Assembly: GCA_024222895.1 (NCBI GenBank) | Contig: JAAEOR010000854.1 | Coordinates: 1 to 38,219 of the forward strand | Length of the DNA: 38,219 bases | Source of the DNA: Hyphomicrobiales bacterium | GTDB lineage: Bacteria; Pseudomonadota; Alphaproteobacteria; Rhizobiales; Kaistiaceae | Reading direction: 5' to 3' | In this document: piece after piece, positions 16,348-23,999 of the stretch | How the letters are laid out: each line of letters begins with the position of its first letter | How positions within the stretch are numbered: position 1 is the first letter of the stretch | Translations under genes and position numbers: made by a program | The notes under the pieces: generated by a model | Seen by the model: only the letters and a program-made list of their open reading frames with translations | Told to the model about the DNA's origin: nothing | Databases searched by the model: none

Positions 16348-16759
16348 TGTCTAGCCTCAAGTGCATCTGGTTGGAGAAGAGCAGCACGGTTTGTCCGAAT
16401 GTCTCAGACAACCCCGCGCCCCGTGTTGGTGCCTACCCGTTATCGACCGTCATGGGATACAAGACAACATCATCCGTATTCAGCGTTCCCACGCAAGGCG
16501 GTCCCCGCAAGCCGCCGCAAACCCCGCGACCGTGCCAGCCCCCGACGATACCTGAAGCAAACTGTCGGTTTACGACTGCATTTCACATTGTTGCCGCATT
16601 GCAGCATGTTGGTGATCGTTCTTATTGCGTTGCACTAAGTGCATCGCAGTCATGCGAAAATTCGATCTGCACAGATGCCAAATCGGTTCCTAAATTGGCT
16701 CTCGACAGACAACGCCAGTGCCTCTCCATGGAGAGACCAGAGTGTGAAAGGACACCGAG
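16348..16759. other. Divergent intergenic region between gatB and the DUF1127 gene
   Basis: About 410 bases contain no credible gene and no tRNA-like structure. It must hold the promoters of gatB (left) and of the DUF1127 gene (right). The palindrome TGCACT-A-AGTGCA (16631-16643) lies about 120 bases before the DUF1127 start and could be a regulator site. Confidence 0.5.
16631..16643. promoter_or_regulatory. 13-base palindrome upstream of the DUF1127 gene
   Basis: TGCACTAAGTGCA is a perfect 6-1-6 inverted repeat in non-coding DNA. A further AAGTGCA occurs near the gatB start (16358-16364). A protein-binding site is likely in form, but the factor is unknown. Confidence 0.35.
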
Positions 16760-16912
16760 ATGAGCAATCGATTTGTCGACTCATACCGCCACTGGCGGCA
16801 GTACCGCGACACCTACAACGAACTGATGCGCCTCAACCAGCGGGACCTCGACGATCTCGGCATCAACCGCGTAGACATTCCAGCGATCGCTCGCCAGTCG
16901 AGCAAGCGCTAA
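16760..16912 (+). CDS. Small DUF1127 (YjiS-like) protein
   Basis: 50 residues from ATG 16760, with AAAGGA about eight bases upstream and stop TAA at 16910-16912. The core LMRLNQRDLDDLGINRVDIPAIA matches the DUF1127 pattern (basic/aromatic helix, then L-x-D-L-G-I-x-R-x-D-I). The family is abundant in alphaproteobacteria; short members have been linked to phosphate, carbon and RNA metabolism and to stress responses, but no activity can be assigned here. It is a single-gene unit: a palindrome lies upstream and a strong terminator downstream. Confidence 0.85.
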   Translation: MSNRFVDSYRHWRQYRDTYNELMRLNQRDLDDLGINRVDIPAIARQSSKR

Positions 16913-16993
16913 CAGAATCGCCTCGGAGCACCTCCTCCCGCTCCGGACGAATGAGGTCGAAGTCTCCTCCTCCCTGACTGAGACCTCAAAGAG

Positions 16994-17026
16994 AAACGCC
17001 CGCCACCTCCTCCCTGGCGGGCGTTT
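16994..17026 (+). terminator. Strong rho-independent terminator after the DUF1127 gene
   Basis: AAACGCCCGCCA (16994-17005) pairs perfectly over 12 bases with TGGCGGGCGTTT (17015-17026), with a 9-base pyrimidine loop and a T-rich tail (TTTTTCTTTT). It lies about 80 bases past the DUF1127 stop and separates it from trmFO. Confidence 0.92.
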
Positions 17027-17110
17027 TTCTTTTGTGCGGCGCCATTGGCGCCCACCGCTCCCGGCATCGCTGTTGTCTCGCGGTCGGCGGCCCATTACGG
17101 TCCAGACTTG

Positions 17111-18514
17111 ATGACTACTGACCCCATCCACATCGTTGGCGGCGGCCTTGCCGGCTCGGAGGCCGCATGGCAGATCGCCGCGCGTGGCGTATCGGTTGTG
17201 CTTCACGAGATGCGCCCGGCCCGGACCACCGAAGCACACAGGACCGACGGTCTGGCGGAACTTGTCTGTTCCAATTCATTCCGCTCCGATGATGCCGAGA
17301 ACAATGCTGTTGGCCTCTTGCACGAAGAGCTGCGCCGAGCCGGCTCCCTGATCATGCGGACCGCGGACAGCCATCAGGTGCCAGCTGGTGGAGCGCTGGC
17401 TGTCGACCGCGAGGGATTCTCTGCCGCGATCACCGAGGCTCTTGGCAATCGACCGGAAATCACCATCCGCCGCGCGGAAGTCGACGATTTACCACCGGCC
17501 GACTGGGACAACGTGATTGTCGCCACCGGGCCACTCACGTCTCCGGCCCTGGCCTCTGCCATCCAGGCCGTCACCGGGACCGAGGCTCTGGCGTTCTTCG
17601 ACGCGATCGCTCCGATCGTGCATTTCGACACGATCGACATGGATATCGCCTGGTTCCAATCCCGTTACGACAAGGTCGGACCCGGCGGCAGTGGCAAGGA
17701 CTACATCAACTGTCCTCTGGACAAGGATACCTACGAAGCGTTCATCGACGCACTTTTGGCCGGCGAGGCTCACAGGCACCACGACTGGGAAAAGATCCCC
17801 TATTTCGAAGGCTGCCTGCCGATCGAGGTCATGGCGCGCCGCGGCCGCGAGACACCCCGGCACGGTCCGATGAAACCGGTTGGCCTCACCAATCCGCATG
17901 ATCCCGACGTGAAACCGCGCGCCGTGGTCCAGCTTCGCCAGGACAACGCGCTGGGCACTCTCTACAACATTGTCGGCTTCCAGACCGAGCTCCGTTACGG
18001 GATCCAGGCCGACGTCTTCCGCATGATCCCGGGGCTGGAGAACGCGCAGTTCGCCCGGCTTGGCGGCCTGCACCGCAACACCTTCCTGGACTCACCCAAG
18101 TTGCTCGACGACACGTTGCGGCTCAAGGTCGAGCCACGGCTGCGCTTCGCCGGCCAGATAACCGGTTGCGAGGGCTACGTGGAATCCGCAGCCATGGGTC
18201 TGCTTGCCGGTCGCTTCGCCGCGGCCGAGCGGCTCGGCGAACAGGCTAGCGCACCGCCCGACACGACCGCCTGCGGTGCCGTTCTCGCCCATATCACCGG
18301 CGGACACCGGGACGCCGGCGAGCCCGGCAAGCGCTCCTTTCAGCCGATGAACGTCAATTTCGGGCTCTTCCCACCGATCGACGTTGTCAAGGTGCCTGGT
18401 GTGAAGCTTTCCGGCCCGGAACGGGGCAAGGCGCGGAAACGGGCGCTCTCAGCCCGCGCCCTGGCTGACTGCGACCGCTGGCTGTCGCATCCGGCTGCTC
18501 AAGCGGCGGAATAA
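17111..18514 (+). CDS. trmFO: Methylenetetrahydrofolate-tRNA (uracil-54-C5)-methyltransferase TrmFO
   Basis: 467 residues from ATG 17111. The FAD-binding [19 protein letters not shown] lies at 8-26, followed by the TrmFO hallmarks [86 protein letters not shown] and the C-terminal [13 protein letters not shown]. The enzyme uses FADH2 and 5,10-methylenetetrahydrofolate to make ribothymidine at position 54 of tRNA. The ribosome binding site is weak. A longer frame to 17045 is open but its extra residues do not belong to the family. The gene is convergent with the phytoene-synthase-like gene, the stops only nine bases apart. Confidence 0.95.
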   Translation: MTTDPIHIVGGGLAGSEAAWQIAARGVSVVLHEMRPARTTEAHRTDGLAELVCSNSFRSDDAENNAVGLLHEELRRAGSLIMRTADSHQVPAGGALAVDREGFSAAITEALGNRPEITIRRAEVDDLPPADWDNVIVATGPLTSPALASAIQAVTGTEALAFFDAIAPIVHFDTIDMDIAWFQSRYDKVGPGGSGKDYINCPLDKDTYEAFIDALLAGEAHRHHDWEKIPYFEGCLPIEVMARRGRETPRHGPMKPVGLTNPHDPDVKPRAVVQLRQDNALGTLYNIVGFQTELRYGIQADVFRMIPGLENAQFARLGGLHRNTFLDSPKLLDDTLRLKVEPRLRFAGQITGCEGYVESAAMGLLAGRFAAAERLGEQASAPPDTTACGAVLAHITGGHRDAGEPGKRSFQPMNVNFGLFPPIDVVKVPGVKLSGPERGKARKRALSARALADCDRWLSHPAAQAAE

Positions 18515-18523
18515 GTGAAATCG

Positions 18524-19354
18524 CTACAGCCGCCCACTCCGGGCCGTGCGCCAGATCGCCCACTGGCGCCAAAACGGGCTGACATCGGTGATGCGGCGTA
18601 ACGGATCGCCGCGACCGATCCGTTTCAACAACAGCGGCACAACCGCCGCCGGCAGCAGCGCCGGCATCACGACGCGATCAAGGCTGTCGGCCGACTTCTG
18701 CGCCGCCGCGAAACGCGCATAGGCGATCTGTCGAAGCTCTTCAGCGACCACCCGCGCCGCCGCTTCACTTTTCCTCAATGTCGGATTGGTGGGGTCCATG
18801 CCCTCGGCCGTCAGTCGGTCTGCGGGCAAATAACGCGGGCCGCGGCCATAGGTCTGCGATAGATTCCGAAGAATCTCGGTGAATGCCACCGCGACCCCCG
18901 CAAAACCGGCGACTTCGCCGGTGCCGGGCTCCCGCCCGCCGGCCAGGATGATCGCGCCCAGTTGCATGACCGCCGATACCACGTCACCGGCATATCCCTC
19001 GAGGTCTCCAAGGCTTGGCATCGCATCGTCGTAGAGATCGAATATTCTCGCCTGGAGCAGGTTGTCGAAGGCAGCGATCGGGAGGCGGTAACGGGCGATC
19101 GTCTCGGCCAACGCCGAGCCGATTGGATGGCCACCGTGGTCGCCGCGGAGCGCCTGCCGCCACCATTCGATCCGGATCTCGCCCAGCGCTGGTTCGCTGA
19201 CCTTGCCGCGGATTGTGGAGACCTCGACGTCGAATGCGTGAAGAGCGAAAAGGTCGGCGCGCCTCTCGTCGGGCGCCAGCAGGTCGGCGATGTACCGATC
19301 GCGGTTTCCAGCCCGGACAATCGCGGCACAGTGGGCGGCAGCGTCGACGGTCAT
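18524..19354 (-). CDS. Squalene/phytoene synthase-like protein (NDUFAF6 homologue)
   Basis: 276 residues from ATG 19354; the open frame extends upstream but only into sequence of the neighbouring gene. The all-helical isoprenoid synthase fold is recognisable from DRYIADLLAPDERRADLFALHAFDVEV, IRIEWWRQAL, LGDLEGYAGDVVSAVMQLGAIILA and the RNLSQTYGRGPRYLPADRL segment. The two DxxxD motifs of true squalene and phytoene synthases are not intact (FDVEVSTIR; GYAGDV), as in the NDUFAF6 branch that helps assemble complex I in mitochondria. Its neighbour at 19377 is an NDUFAF3-like protein, which supports that reading. A role in isoprenoid synthesis is less likely but cannot be ruled out. Confidence 0.8.
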   Translation of the reverse strand: MTVDAAAHCAAIVRAGNRDRYIADLLAPDERRADLFALHAFDVEVSTIRGKVSEPALGEIRIEWWRQALRGDHGGHPIGSALAETIARYRLPIAAFDNLLQARIFDLYDDAMPSLGDLEGYAGDVVSAVMQLGAIILAGGREPGTGEVAGFAGVAVAFTEILRNLSQTYGRGPRYLPADRLTAEGMDPTNPTLRKSEAAARVVAEELRQIAYARFAAAQKSADSLDRVVMPALLPAAVVPLLLKRIGRGDPLRRITDVSPFWRQWAIWRTARSGRL

Positions 19355-19376
19355 GGCGACATCGCCGGCGCCGACT

Positions 19377-19760
19377 TCAGTCCACGGCGACCAGCGCCGC
19401 AGCGACCGGTCGCCTCTCCGCGACCAGAACATTGTACGTACGAACGGCCGCGCCCGTGGACATGGTATCGGCCACCACACCAGCGTCGCGAAGCCGTTGC
19501 GTCAACACCGGATCGAGCCGTCCGAAGTCCGCCCCCATACCAACGAGGAGCACGTCGATCTCCGCCGCTTCCTCAAGGACCCGAGCAAGGCTCTCAAGAT
19601 CGATCGCCGCCGGGGAATCCCACCCGTGGATACCGCTCGGCAGGCATAGGATCGAGCCGCGATGCGACATGCCTGCGAAGCGGAAACCACCATTGCCATA
19701 GGCATCGATCGGTGCCCGGCCCGGGAAATGGGCCGCGCGCACCTCAATCCCGGCGCGCAT
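19377..19760 (-). CDS. Mth938-like domain protein (DUF498, NDUFAF3 homologue)
   Basis: 127 residues, covering the whole Mth938-like fold: IDAYGNGGFRFAGMSHRGSILCLPSGIHGW at about 18-47, DVLLVGMGADFGRLD and VVADTMSTGAAVRTYNVLVAERRPVAAALVAV at the end. The human family member NDUFAF3 is a complex I assembly factor, and in alphaproteobacteria the gene is commonly beside secF. Here it starts seven bases past the secF stop and is followed 22 bases later by the NDUFAF6-like gene, so all are probably one transcript. No catalytic residues are known for the family; a chaperone role in respiratory complex assembly is inferred. Confidence 0.85.
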   Translation of the reverse strand: MRAGIEVRAAHFPGRAPIDAYGNGGFRFAGMSHRGSILCLPSGIHGWDSPAAIDLESLARVLEEAAEIDVLLVGMGADFGRLDPVLTQRLRDAGVVADTMSTGAAVRTYNVLVAERRPVAAALVAVD

Positions 19761-19767
19761 CGCCGAA

Positions 19768-20721
19768 CTAGCTCTCAGCCGTCACCGCCGCGGGCTCGTC
19801 CTCCCCGGACGACGGTGCTTCGGGCCGCAGCTTGAAATAGATCAGCAGCGGCGCGGCGATAAAGATCGACGAATAGGTCCCAATCACGATCCCGAACATC
19901 ATTGCCGCAACGAAGGAGCGAATGACTGATCCACCGAAGATGAAAAGCGCCAGCAAAGCCAGCAGGGTTGAGCTCGATGTGATGATCGTACGAGACAGAA
20001 CCTCATTGACGGAGCGATCAATCAGCTCCGCCAGCGACATCTTCTTGAATTTGCGGAGGTTCTCCCTGATCCGGTCATAAACGACAACTGTGTCGTTCAG
20101 GGAGTAGCCCACAATCGTCAGCAGCGCCGCAATGCTGGCCAGGTTGAACTCCAGCTGGAACAAGGTGAAGAAGCCGAGTGTCATCAACACGTCGTGTGTG
20201 GTGCAGATGATCGCCCCGACCGCGAACTGCCACTCGAACCGGAACCAGATATAAATCAGAATTCCGAACATCGCCAAAAGCATGGCGAGTGCCCCGTTGT
20301 ACGCCAGTTCGCCGGACACGCGCGGCCCGACCACTTCGACACGGCGGAATTCGACGCTATCGCCGAGCGTGGCACGGACCTTGGTAATCACCTCCTGCTG
20401 CGCTTCGTCGCCGCCGGGCTGTTGCTGGATGCGAACCAGAATGTTGGTGCCCGAGGTAATGTCGGTCACCTCCTGCACCTGGACGTCACCGAAATTGAGA
20501 CTGTCGAGGGTCGAGCGGATGCTTGAAACCGTCGTCGACTCCGACAACGGCTTCAGTTCCATCAGCGTGCCGCCACGGAAATCGATGCCGTATTGCGGTC
20601 CGATCAGGACGAACACCACCACCGAGACGACCGACAACAACAGCGAGATCGGGAAGTTGAACCTCCGCAGCCACATGAAGCGGAAGTGGGTGCCGTCGGG
20701 AACGAGGCGAAGCCTGCGCAT
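19768..20721 (-). CDS. secF: Protein translocase subunit SecF
   Basis: 317 residues from ATG 20721; the in-frame start at 20778 lies inside secD and is rejected. TM1 lies at about 24-42, followed by GIDFRGGTLMEL (45-56) and a short periplasmic domain with VGPRVSGELAYNGALAML. Five further helices hold the conserved FTLFQLEFNLASIAALLTIVGYSLNDTVVVYDRIREN and SRTIITSSSTLLALLALFIFGG. With SecD it uses the proton gradient to pull exported proteins through SecYEG. It starts 17 bases after the secD stop and is followed closely by the Mth938-like gene. Confidence 0.95.
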   Translation of the reverse strand: MRRLRLVPDGTHFRFMWLRRFNFPISLLLSVVSVVVFVLIGPQYGIDFRGGTLMELKPLSESTTVSSIRSTLDSLNFGDVQVQEVTDITSGTNILVRIQQQPGGDEAQQEVITKVRATLGDSVEFRRVEVVGPRVSGELAYNGALAMLLAMFGILIYIWFRFEWQFAVGAIICTTHDVLMTLGFFTLFQLEFNLASIAALLTIVGYSLNDTVVVYDRIRENLRKFKKMSLAELIDRSVNEVLSRTIITSSSTLLALLALFIFGGSVIRSFVAAMMFGIVIGTYSSIFIAAPLLIYFKLRPEAPSSGEDEPAAVTAES

Positions 20722-20738
20722 CGTGCGGTCGGAGCCTC

Positions 20739-22343
20739 TTACAGGGCGAGTTTTGCCGGCCGGGTGCGGTGGTACCACAGCGCGACGAGCAATCGAGTGA
20801 AGGTGAAGGCGGTGAAGATCGTCGTTGCTATGCCGATTGCATAGGTGATCGCGAACCCGCGGATCGGCCCGGATCCGAGCAGCAGCAGTGCCAGCGCAGC
20901 GATCAGCGTCGTGATGTTTGCGTCCAGAATGGTACCGAGTGCGCGCTTGAATCCGAGATCGATCGCGGCAACGGCCGATCGGCCCTGACTCGCCTCCTCG
21001 CGGATTCGCTCATAGATCAGCACGTTCGAATCGACCGCGGTGCCGATGGTCAACACGATGCCGGCAATGCCCGGCAGGGTCAGGGTTGCACCGAGCGCCG
21101 TGAGGACCGCGAAGATGAGAATGACATTGACGATGACCGCAATGTTCGCGAGCACGCCGAATGTCCCGTAGACCAGGAAGATGAAGAGCCCGACAGCAAT
21201 AGCGCCGATGATCGCGGCGATCTCGCCGGCTTCAACCGAGTCGGCGCCGAGCCCCGGACCGACCGACCGCTCCTCGATAATCGTCAGCTTGGCCGGCAGC
21301 GAGCCGGCGCGCAGCAGGATCGCCAGATCGTTGGCAGTCTCAACCGTGAAATTGCCGCTGATCTGACCTGAGCCGCCCGGTATCGCGGTTCGGATGACCG
21401 GCGCCGAAATGACCTCGTCGTCGAGCACGATCGCAAACTGTCGACCGATATTCGCGGCTGTCACCTCCGCGAAGGTACGGCCGCCGCTGGTCGATAGCCG
21501 GAAATTCACCACCGGCTGGTTGGTCTGCTGCTCAAACGACGCCTGGGCGTCAACCAGGTCCTCGCCGGTCATCAGCGCCTCGGCATCAAGGACAAGGGAC
21601 GCGCCCTCATCCTCAACGGACGGCACAATGATCGCACCGGGTGGCGGTGTTGTCGTCGCGCCCGGTTGTAGTGTTTCGCGGACCAGATGAAAGCTCATCT
21701 GGGCGGTCTGACCGACGATGGCCTTGAGCCGTTGCGGGTCACCAAGACCCGGGGCTTCAACGAGGATCCGGTCCTCGCCCTGCCGCTGGATACTGGGTTC
21801 AGTCGTGCCCAATTCGTCGATACGCCGGCCGATCACTTCGATCGACTGTTGAACGATACCCTTCACCCGCTGCGTGAGACCCTCGTCGGTATATCCGAGG
21901 CGGATAACGCCGTCGTCGGTCACGGTAAGATCAAACTCATTGACGGCGCTGCCGCCAAGAAGGTTCGAAACAAGCGGGTTGCGGAGTTCCTCCAGCCGCT
22001 CTCGGGCGATGTCGATCTGTTCCGGATCCCGGATCCGAAGCTGGACACCGTCTCCCTGAACACCAAGCCCCGTATAGCCGATCCGTGGTGCCTCAAGCAT
22101 CGCCCGGCGGGTTTCGCCCACTAGCGTCTTCAGTCGCTTGTCGACGTAGTCCACCCGGTCCACCTCGTAAAGCAGATAGGCGCCACCTTGCAGATCGAGA
22201 CCAAGGACGATGCGGTTATTGGGCACCCACCCGGGCCAGGACTCGACGTCTTCGCGGGAGAAGAAATTCGGAATCACCAATAGGATCCCGGCGCCAATCA
22301 CCAGGAGTATCAGGATGACTTTCCAGCGGGCTATGACCAGCAT
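20739..22343 (-). CDS. secD: Protein translocase subunit SecD
   Basis: 534 residues. TM1 (about 7-25) is followed by the D1 motif LGLDLQGGAYLLYEVD (48-63). The large periplasmic P1 region holds RIDELGTTEPSIQRQGEDRILVEAPGL and the end of P1 reads GGSGQISGNFTVETANDLAILLRAGSLPA. Five C-terminal helices (about 370-525) include GIVLTIGTAVDSNVLIYERIREE and GFKRALGTILDANITTLIAALAL. It pairs with SecF, encoded next, and with YajC, encoded 41 bases upstream: the classic yajC-secD-secF order. Confidence 0.96.
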   Translation of the reverse strand: MLVIARWKVILILLVIGAGILLVIPNFFSREDVESWPGWVPNNRIVLGLDLQGGAYLLYEVDRVDYVDKRLKTLVGETRRAMLEAPRIGYTGLGVQGDGVQLRIRDPEQIDIARERLEELRNPLVSNLLGGSAVNEFDLTVTDDGVIRLGYTDEGLTQRVKGIVQQSIEVIGRRIDELGTTEPSIQRQGEDRILVEAPGLGDPQRLKAIVGQTAQMSFHLVRETLQPGATTTPPPGAIIVPSVEDEGASLVLDAEALMTGEDLVDAQASFEQQTNQPVVNFRLSTSGGRTFAEVTAANIGRQFAIVLDDEVISAPVIRTAIPGGSGQISGNFTVETANDLAILLRAGSLPAKLTIIEERSVGPGLGADSVEAGEIAAIIGAIAVGLFIFLVYGTFGVLANIAVIVNVILIFAVLTALGATLTLPGIAGIVLTIGTAVDSNVLIYERIREEASQGRSAVAAIDLGFKRALGTILDANITTLIAALALLLLGSGPIRGFAITYAIGIATTIFTAFTFTRLLVALWYHRTRPAKLAL

Positions 22344-22384
22344 TGGGAATCAGCCAGACGCCGGCTCACGGCGCGATCGACGCG

Positions 22385-22717
22385 TCATTCACTTTCCTTC
22401 ACCGGCTCGCTCTTCGACCGGACCTCGGAGACCATGCCGCGCGACAATCGCACCCGCACATTCTCCGCGAGATCAATTTGGAGCTCCCCGTCGTCGACAA
22501 CCTTTGCCACTTTGCCAATCAGTCCACCCGTTGTCACAACCGTGTCGCCGCGGCGCAGGTTTGCGACCATTTCCTGATGGCGCTTCTGCTTCTGTCGTTG
22601 TGGCCGGATGATCAAAAAGTACATGATCACGAAGATCAGCACGAACGGCAGCATACTCACCAACAGGTCTCCGCCGCCGGCGATACCTCCTTGAGCGAAG
22701 GCGGGGGTGATGAACAT
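22385..22717 (-). CDS. yajC: Preprotein translocase subunit YajC
   Basis: 110 residues from ATG 22717, with AGGAG about nine bases upstream; the longer frame to 22756 has no such site. MFITPAFAQGG and a glycine-rich start are followed by one membrane helix (SMLPFVLIFVIMYFLIIRPQ, about 20-39). The cytoplasmic part has the family pattern QKRHQEMVANLRRGDTVVTTGGLIGKVAKV. YajC associates with SecDF at the inner membrane. The acidic tail (SKSEPVKESE) is normal. This is the first gene of the leftward secretion cluster. Confidence 0.93.
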   Translation of the reverse strand: MFITPAFAQGGIAGGGDLLVSMLPFVLIFVIMYFLIIRPQRQKQKRHQEMVANLRRGDTVVTTGGLIGKVAKVVDDGELQIDLAENVRVRLSRGMVSEVRSKSEPVKESE

Positions 22718-22971
22718 GCTAGGACTCCTGCGTTCTCCGGCCAGGGAAGCCGGCATACATCAAGAAACGGCGCGGACTATAGCCGGGCCACCAGCCAATG
22801 CAAACGATATAGGCGCGACCGAGTGGCATGGGAACCCGCTCCGGAATAACGCCGCACGCCGGGCCGCCATCGGCACGGGAATGCCCCGTTTCCACGCCGG
22901 CCGATGCTGGTCCGGACCGCTGGCGCGTGTTACCAGCCGCTCGTCCATTCGTGTCCAAGCGAGACTCAGAA
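22718..22971. other. Divergent intergenic region between yajC and the DUF815 ATPase gene
   Basis: The region must hold the promoters of the yajC-secDF cluster (left) and of the DUF815 gene (right). The DUF815 frame is open through most of it, but the translated residues do not resemble the family, so I treat it as non-coding. I saw no clear promoter boxes. Confidence 0.4.
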
Positions 22972-23850
22972 GTGCCGGATAACGATAAGCAACTAATTGC
23001 CGAAAAGCTCGACGAACTGATCCGACTCCTCGGCCGAGCAGTGCCGCCGGAGACCAAGCCGCCGGATTTCGTCGCGGCAGACGCCTTTGTCTGGCATCCC
23101 GAGAGGAGCCTCCTGCAGCCCGTTGAGCGAGTAAACCGGGTGACGCTCAACCTGCTCAAGGGAATCGATCGCCTCCGTGACCTGCTGATGGAGAACACCG
23201 AGCGTTTCGCCCGCGGACTGCCGGCCAACAACGTGCTCCTGTGGGGTGCACGCGGGATGGGCAAGAGCTCGCTGATCAAGGCCGCCCATGGGGCTGTCAG
23301 CCACAACCCGGATGGCCGGGCACTCAAGCTGGTCGAGATCCATCGCGAGGATATTGAAACGCTGCCGCAGCTTATGGCATTGCTTCGGCCGGCCGGGTTT
23401 CGCTTCATCGTATTCTGCGACGACCTGTCATTCGACGCGCAAGACACGTCTTACAAGTCACTGAAGGCGGCCCTGGAGGGCGGGATCGAAGGTCGACCGG
23501 AGAATGTCGTATTTTACGCCACCTCAAACCGTCGACACCTCGTCCCACGCGATATGATGGAGAATGAGCGATCAACGGCCATCAACCCGAGCGAGGCTGT
23601 CGAGGAAAAAGTCTCCTTGTCGGATCGTTTCGGGCTTTGGCTCGGATTTCACAAATGCAGCCAGGACGAGTATCTCGCCATGGTGCGCGGCTATGCCGAG
23701 CACTACGACCTCGATGTCGACCCCGACGCGCTTCGCCGCGACGCTCTGGAATGGTCGACGACCAGAGGCGCCCGCTCAGGCCGAGTAGCGTGGCAATTCA
23801 TTCAAGACCTGGCTGGCCGTACGGGCGTCAGGCTCTCTCCAGGTGGCTAG
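22972..23850 (+). CDS. DUF815 family AAA-type ATPase
   Basis: About 292 residues. There is no ATG close to the conserved part; GTG 22972 gives the usual leader of roughly 34 residues before VAADAFVWHPE, and GTG 22951 is the alternative. The Walker A is GARGMGKSS (92-100) and the Walker B region RFIVFCDDLSF. Sensor-like NVVFYATSNRRHLVPRDMMENE and the C-terminal WSTTRGARSGRVAWQFIQDL complete the family pattern. The family is widespread next to yajC and nlpD-like genes in alphaproteobacteria, but its client is unknown. It is convergent with the LytM lipoprotein gene at 24000. Confidence 0.88.
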   Translation: MPDNDKQLIAEKLDELIRLLGRAVPPETKPPDFVAADAFVWHPERSLLQPVERVNRVTLNLLKGIDRLRDLLMENTERFARGLPANNVLLWGARGMGKSSLIKAAHGAVSHNPDGRALKLVEIHREDIETLPQLMALLRPAGFRFIVFCDDLSFDAQDTSYKSLKAALEGGIEGRPENVVFYATSNRRHLVPRDMMENERSTAINPSEAVEEKVSLSDRFGLWLGFHKCSQDEYLAMVRGYAEHYDLDVDPDALRRDALEWSTTRGARSGRVAWQFIQDLAGRTGVRLSPGG

Positions 23851-23857
23851 CGCCCGA

Positions 23858-23982
23858 TTCTCATACTCGATGCGGTCTGCGTTGCGCTTTCGGGCAGCAG
23901 ATGCGGTGTAAGGTGGCGATGAGCGTATGATGCCATACGGTTGAGCCGCATGACGGCGCAGATCACATCGAGTATGAGAGAA
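23858..23982. repeat. Widely spaced inverted repeat between convergent genes
   Basis: TCTCATACTCGATG (23859-23872) is repeated perfectly as its reverse complement CATCGAGTATGAGA (23966-23979). Between them lie further short pairs, including GTATG-ATGC-CATAC (23925-23938). The RNA could fold into a long branched hairpin and act as a two-way terminator or 3' end stabiliser. No T run is present. Confidence 0.55.
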
Positions 23983-23999
23983 ATGCGCGCCGAGCGGCA

